From Hyphomicrobiaceae bacterium (GTDB lineage: Bacteria; Pseudomonadota; Alphaproteobacteria; Rhizobiales; Hyphomicrobiaceae), in contig JAFMSC010000218.1 of NCBI GenBank assembly GCA_017353825.1, positions 1-7,128 of the forward strand: 7,128 nucleotides of DNA. Direction: 5' to 3'. The translations under genes and the position numbers were made by a program. Under the pieces are notes generated by a model. That model did no database searches, was not told where the DNA came from, and worked only from the letters and a program-made list of their open reading frames with translations. This document shows, piece by piece, positions 6,671 through 7,128 of this stretch; position 1 is the stretch's first letter, and each line of letters opens with the position of its first letter.

Positions 6671-6701
6671 TTGCAAGCGTCGCCTCGCGCAGCCTTAAGA
6701 T
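6671..6701 (+). promoter_or_regulatory. Weak candidate promoter for tpiA
   Basis: TTGCAA (6671-6676) and TAAGAT (6696-6701, four of six -10 bases) lie on the plus strand, but the 19-base spacer is longer than the usual 17. It would give a leader of about 130 bases before the tpiA ATG. Confidence 0.25.
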
Positions 6702-6704
6702 GTC

Positions 6705-6741
6705 GGAGATGACAGGATGAGGGAGATGACGGGCGCGTCAT
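6705..6741. repeat. Direct repeat GGAGATGAC leading into an ATGACG/CGTCAT palindrome
   Basis: GGAGATGAC occurs at 6705-6713 and 6722-6730, 17 bases apart. The second copy runs into ATGACG (6726-6731), a GGCG spacer and CGTCAT (6736-6741), a perfect inverted repeat with 6-bp arms. It lies downstream of the weak tpiA promoter candidate and about 100 bases before the start codon. It could be an operator half-site pair or chance; no regulator family can be named. Confidence 0.4.
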
Positions 6742-6840
6742 GGAAGGCGACGGCGGCGCAGCATTGCCAGCATTCGCTGAGCGTCTGCGAAGGCCCCGGC
6801 GGACGGGGCGTTTGGCGGCAACCGTTGCGGGAGACGTGCG

Positions 6841-7128
6841 ATGAGCGTGGGTGAAGCGGCGGGTATCCGTCCTCTGGTGGCCGGAAATTGGAAAATGAAC
6901 GGCCTGCGGGCCTCTCTGTCGGAGGCGCGGCGCGTTCAGGAGCGCCTCGCCGATGCCGCCTTCGCCGCTGCGGCCGATGTCATGATCTGTCCGCCAGCCA
7001 CTCTGGTGGCGACGCTGGCCGCCCAGGCCGCCGGCTCGCGCCTCATGGTGGGTGCGCAGGACTGTCACTGGGCGGCGCAGGGTGCCCATACCGGAGACGT
7101 GGCCGCAGAGATGTTGCAGGACGCCGGC
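6841..7128 (+). CDS. tpiA: Triosephosphate isomerase (TpiA), 3' truncated by the window
   Basis: TpiA interconverts dihydroxyacetone phosphate and glyceraldehyde 3-phosphate in glycolysis and gluconeogenesis, as a cytoplasmic TIM-barrel dimer. The first 96 codons of about 250 are visible. The first strand carries PLVAGNWKMNG (11-21), with substrate-binding Asn16 and catalytic Lys18. Helix 1 is SEARRVQERL, strand 2 gives VMICPP, and MVGAQDCHW followed by GAHTGDVAAEML matches the family's GAQN...GAFTGE region in the form usual for alphaproteobacteria. The catalytic His and Glu lie beyond the window. Start: ATG with GGGAGA (6829-6834) six bases upstream. It is transcribed away from the PPIase-trpE unit. 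Confidence 0.97.
   Translation, partial: MSVGEAAGIRPLVAGNWKMNGLRASLSEARRVQERLADAAFAAAADVMICPPATLVATLAAQAAGSRLMVGAQDCHWAAQGAHTGDVAAEMLQDAG

Larger units (their letters stand above)
6545..6840. other. Divergent regulatory region between the PPIase gene and tpiA
   Basis: This 296-base region is AT-richer than its flanks around 6610-6660 and should hold promoters for both directions. It also contains direct and inverted repeats at 6705-6741 and a purine-rich Shine-Dalgarno for tpiA at 6829-6834. No convincing gene lies in it. Confidence 0.6.

Noticed and set aside
6545..6676. N-terminal extension of the PPIase to base 6676
   Set aside because: The 44 extra residues precede the membrane anchor, cover the best promoter candidate, and the ATG at 6544 has a proper Shine-Dalgarno.
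6717..6854. 45-codon open frame (MREMTGASWK...) ahead of and overlapping the tpiA start
   Set aside because: It has a GGAG eight bases upstream but an arginine/glycine-rich tail and overlaps tpiA out of frame. A leader peptide cannot be excluded, but nothing positive supports one.

Overview
The window looks like chromosomal DNA of a high-GC Alphaproteobacterium, most likely Hyphomicrobiales or a near relative. The evidence is the strong G/C third-position bias, the tpiA / SurA_N-type PPIase / trpE neighbourhood, an alphaproteobacterial-type TpiA sequence, and a secreted hypothetical protein that resembles ones I recall from Bradyrhizobium-like genomes. No RNA gene, CRISPR array, insertion sequence or prophage block was seen.

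Layout. (1) Bases 2-1267, plus strand: the 3' part of a fused, double-ATPase peptide ABC transporter gene. The window opens in the C-terminal tail of the first (DppD/OppD-like) half and runs in frame, with no stop, into a complete DppF/OppF-like half. (2) Bases 1268-1503: a non-coding gap between convergent genes, with GC-rich hairpins. (3) Bases 1504-2013 (or 2061), minus strand: a small protein with the layout of a papain/C39-like cysteine-peptidase fold. (4) Bases 2014-2366: a non-coding divergent gap holding a degenerate ATCGGGN repeat and a weak promoter candidate. (5) Bases 2367-2984, plus strand: an exported hypothetical protein with six cysteines in its mature part. (6) Bases 3019-4566 (or 4596), minus strand: trpE, anthranilate synthase component I. 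(7) Bases 4619-6544, minus strand: a membrane-anchored PpiD/SurA_N-type periplasmic chaperone whose parvulin domain looks catalytically degenerate. (8) Bases 6545-6840: a divergent promoter region. (9) Bases 6841-7128, plus strand: the first 96 codons of tpiA.

How the genes relate. The PPIase gene and trpE are closely spaced on the same strand and are probably co-transcribed from the region shared with divergent tpiA. That block is core metabolism and envelope biogenesis. The trpG-trpD-trpC genes that often follow trpE in this group are not present. A convergent gene for a secreted protein begins there instead, so this is an edge where conserved order gives way to lineage-specific genes. The two uncharacterised genes, the cysteine-peptidase-like one and the six-cysteine one, lie between the trp edge and the transporter and are the least explained part of the window. 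I did not find a clear multi-gene novel system; the window is mostly ordinary with a few points worth checking.
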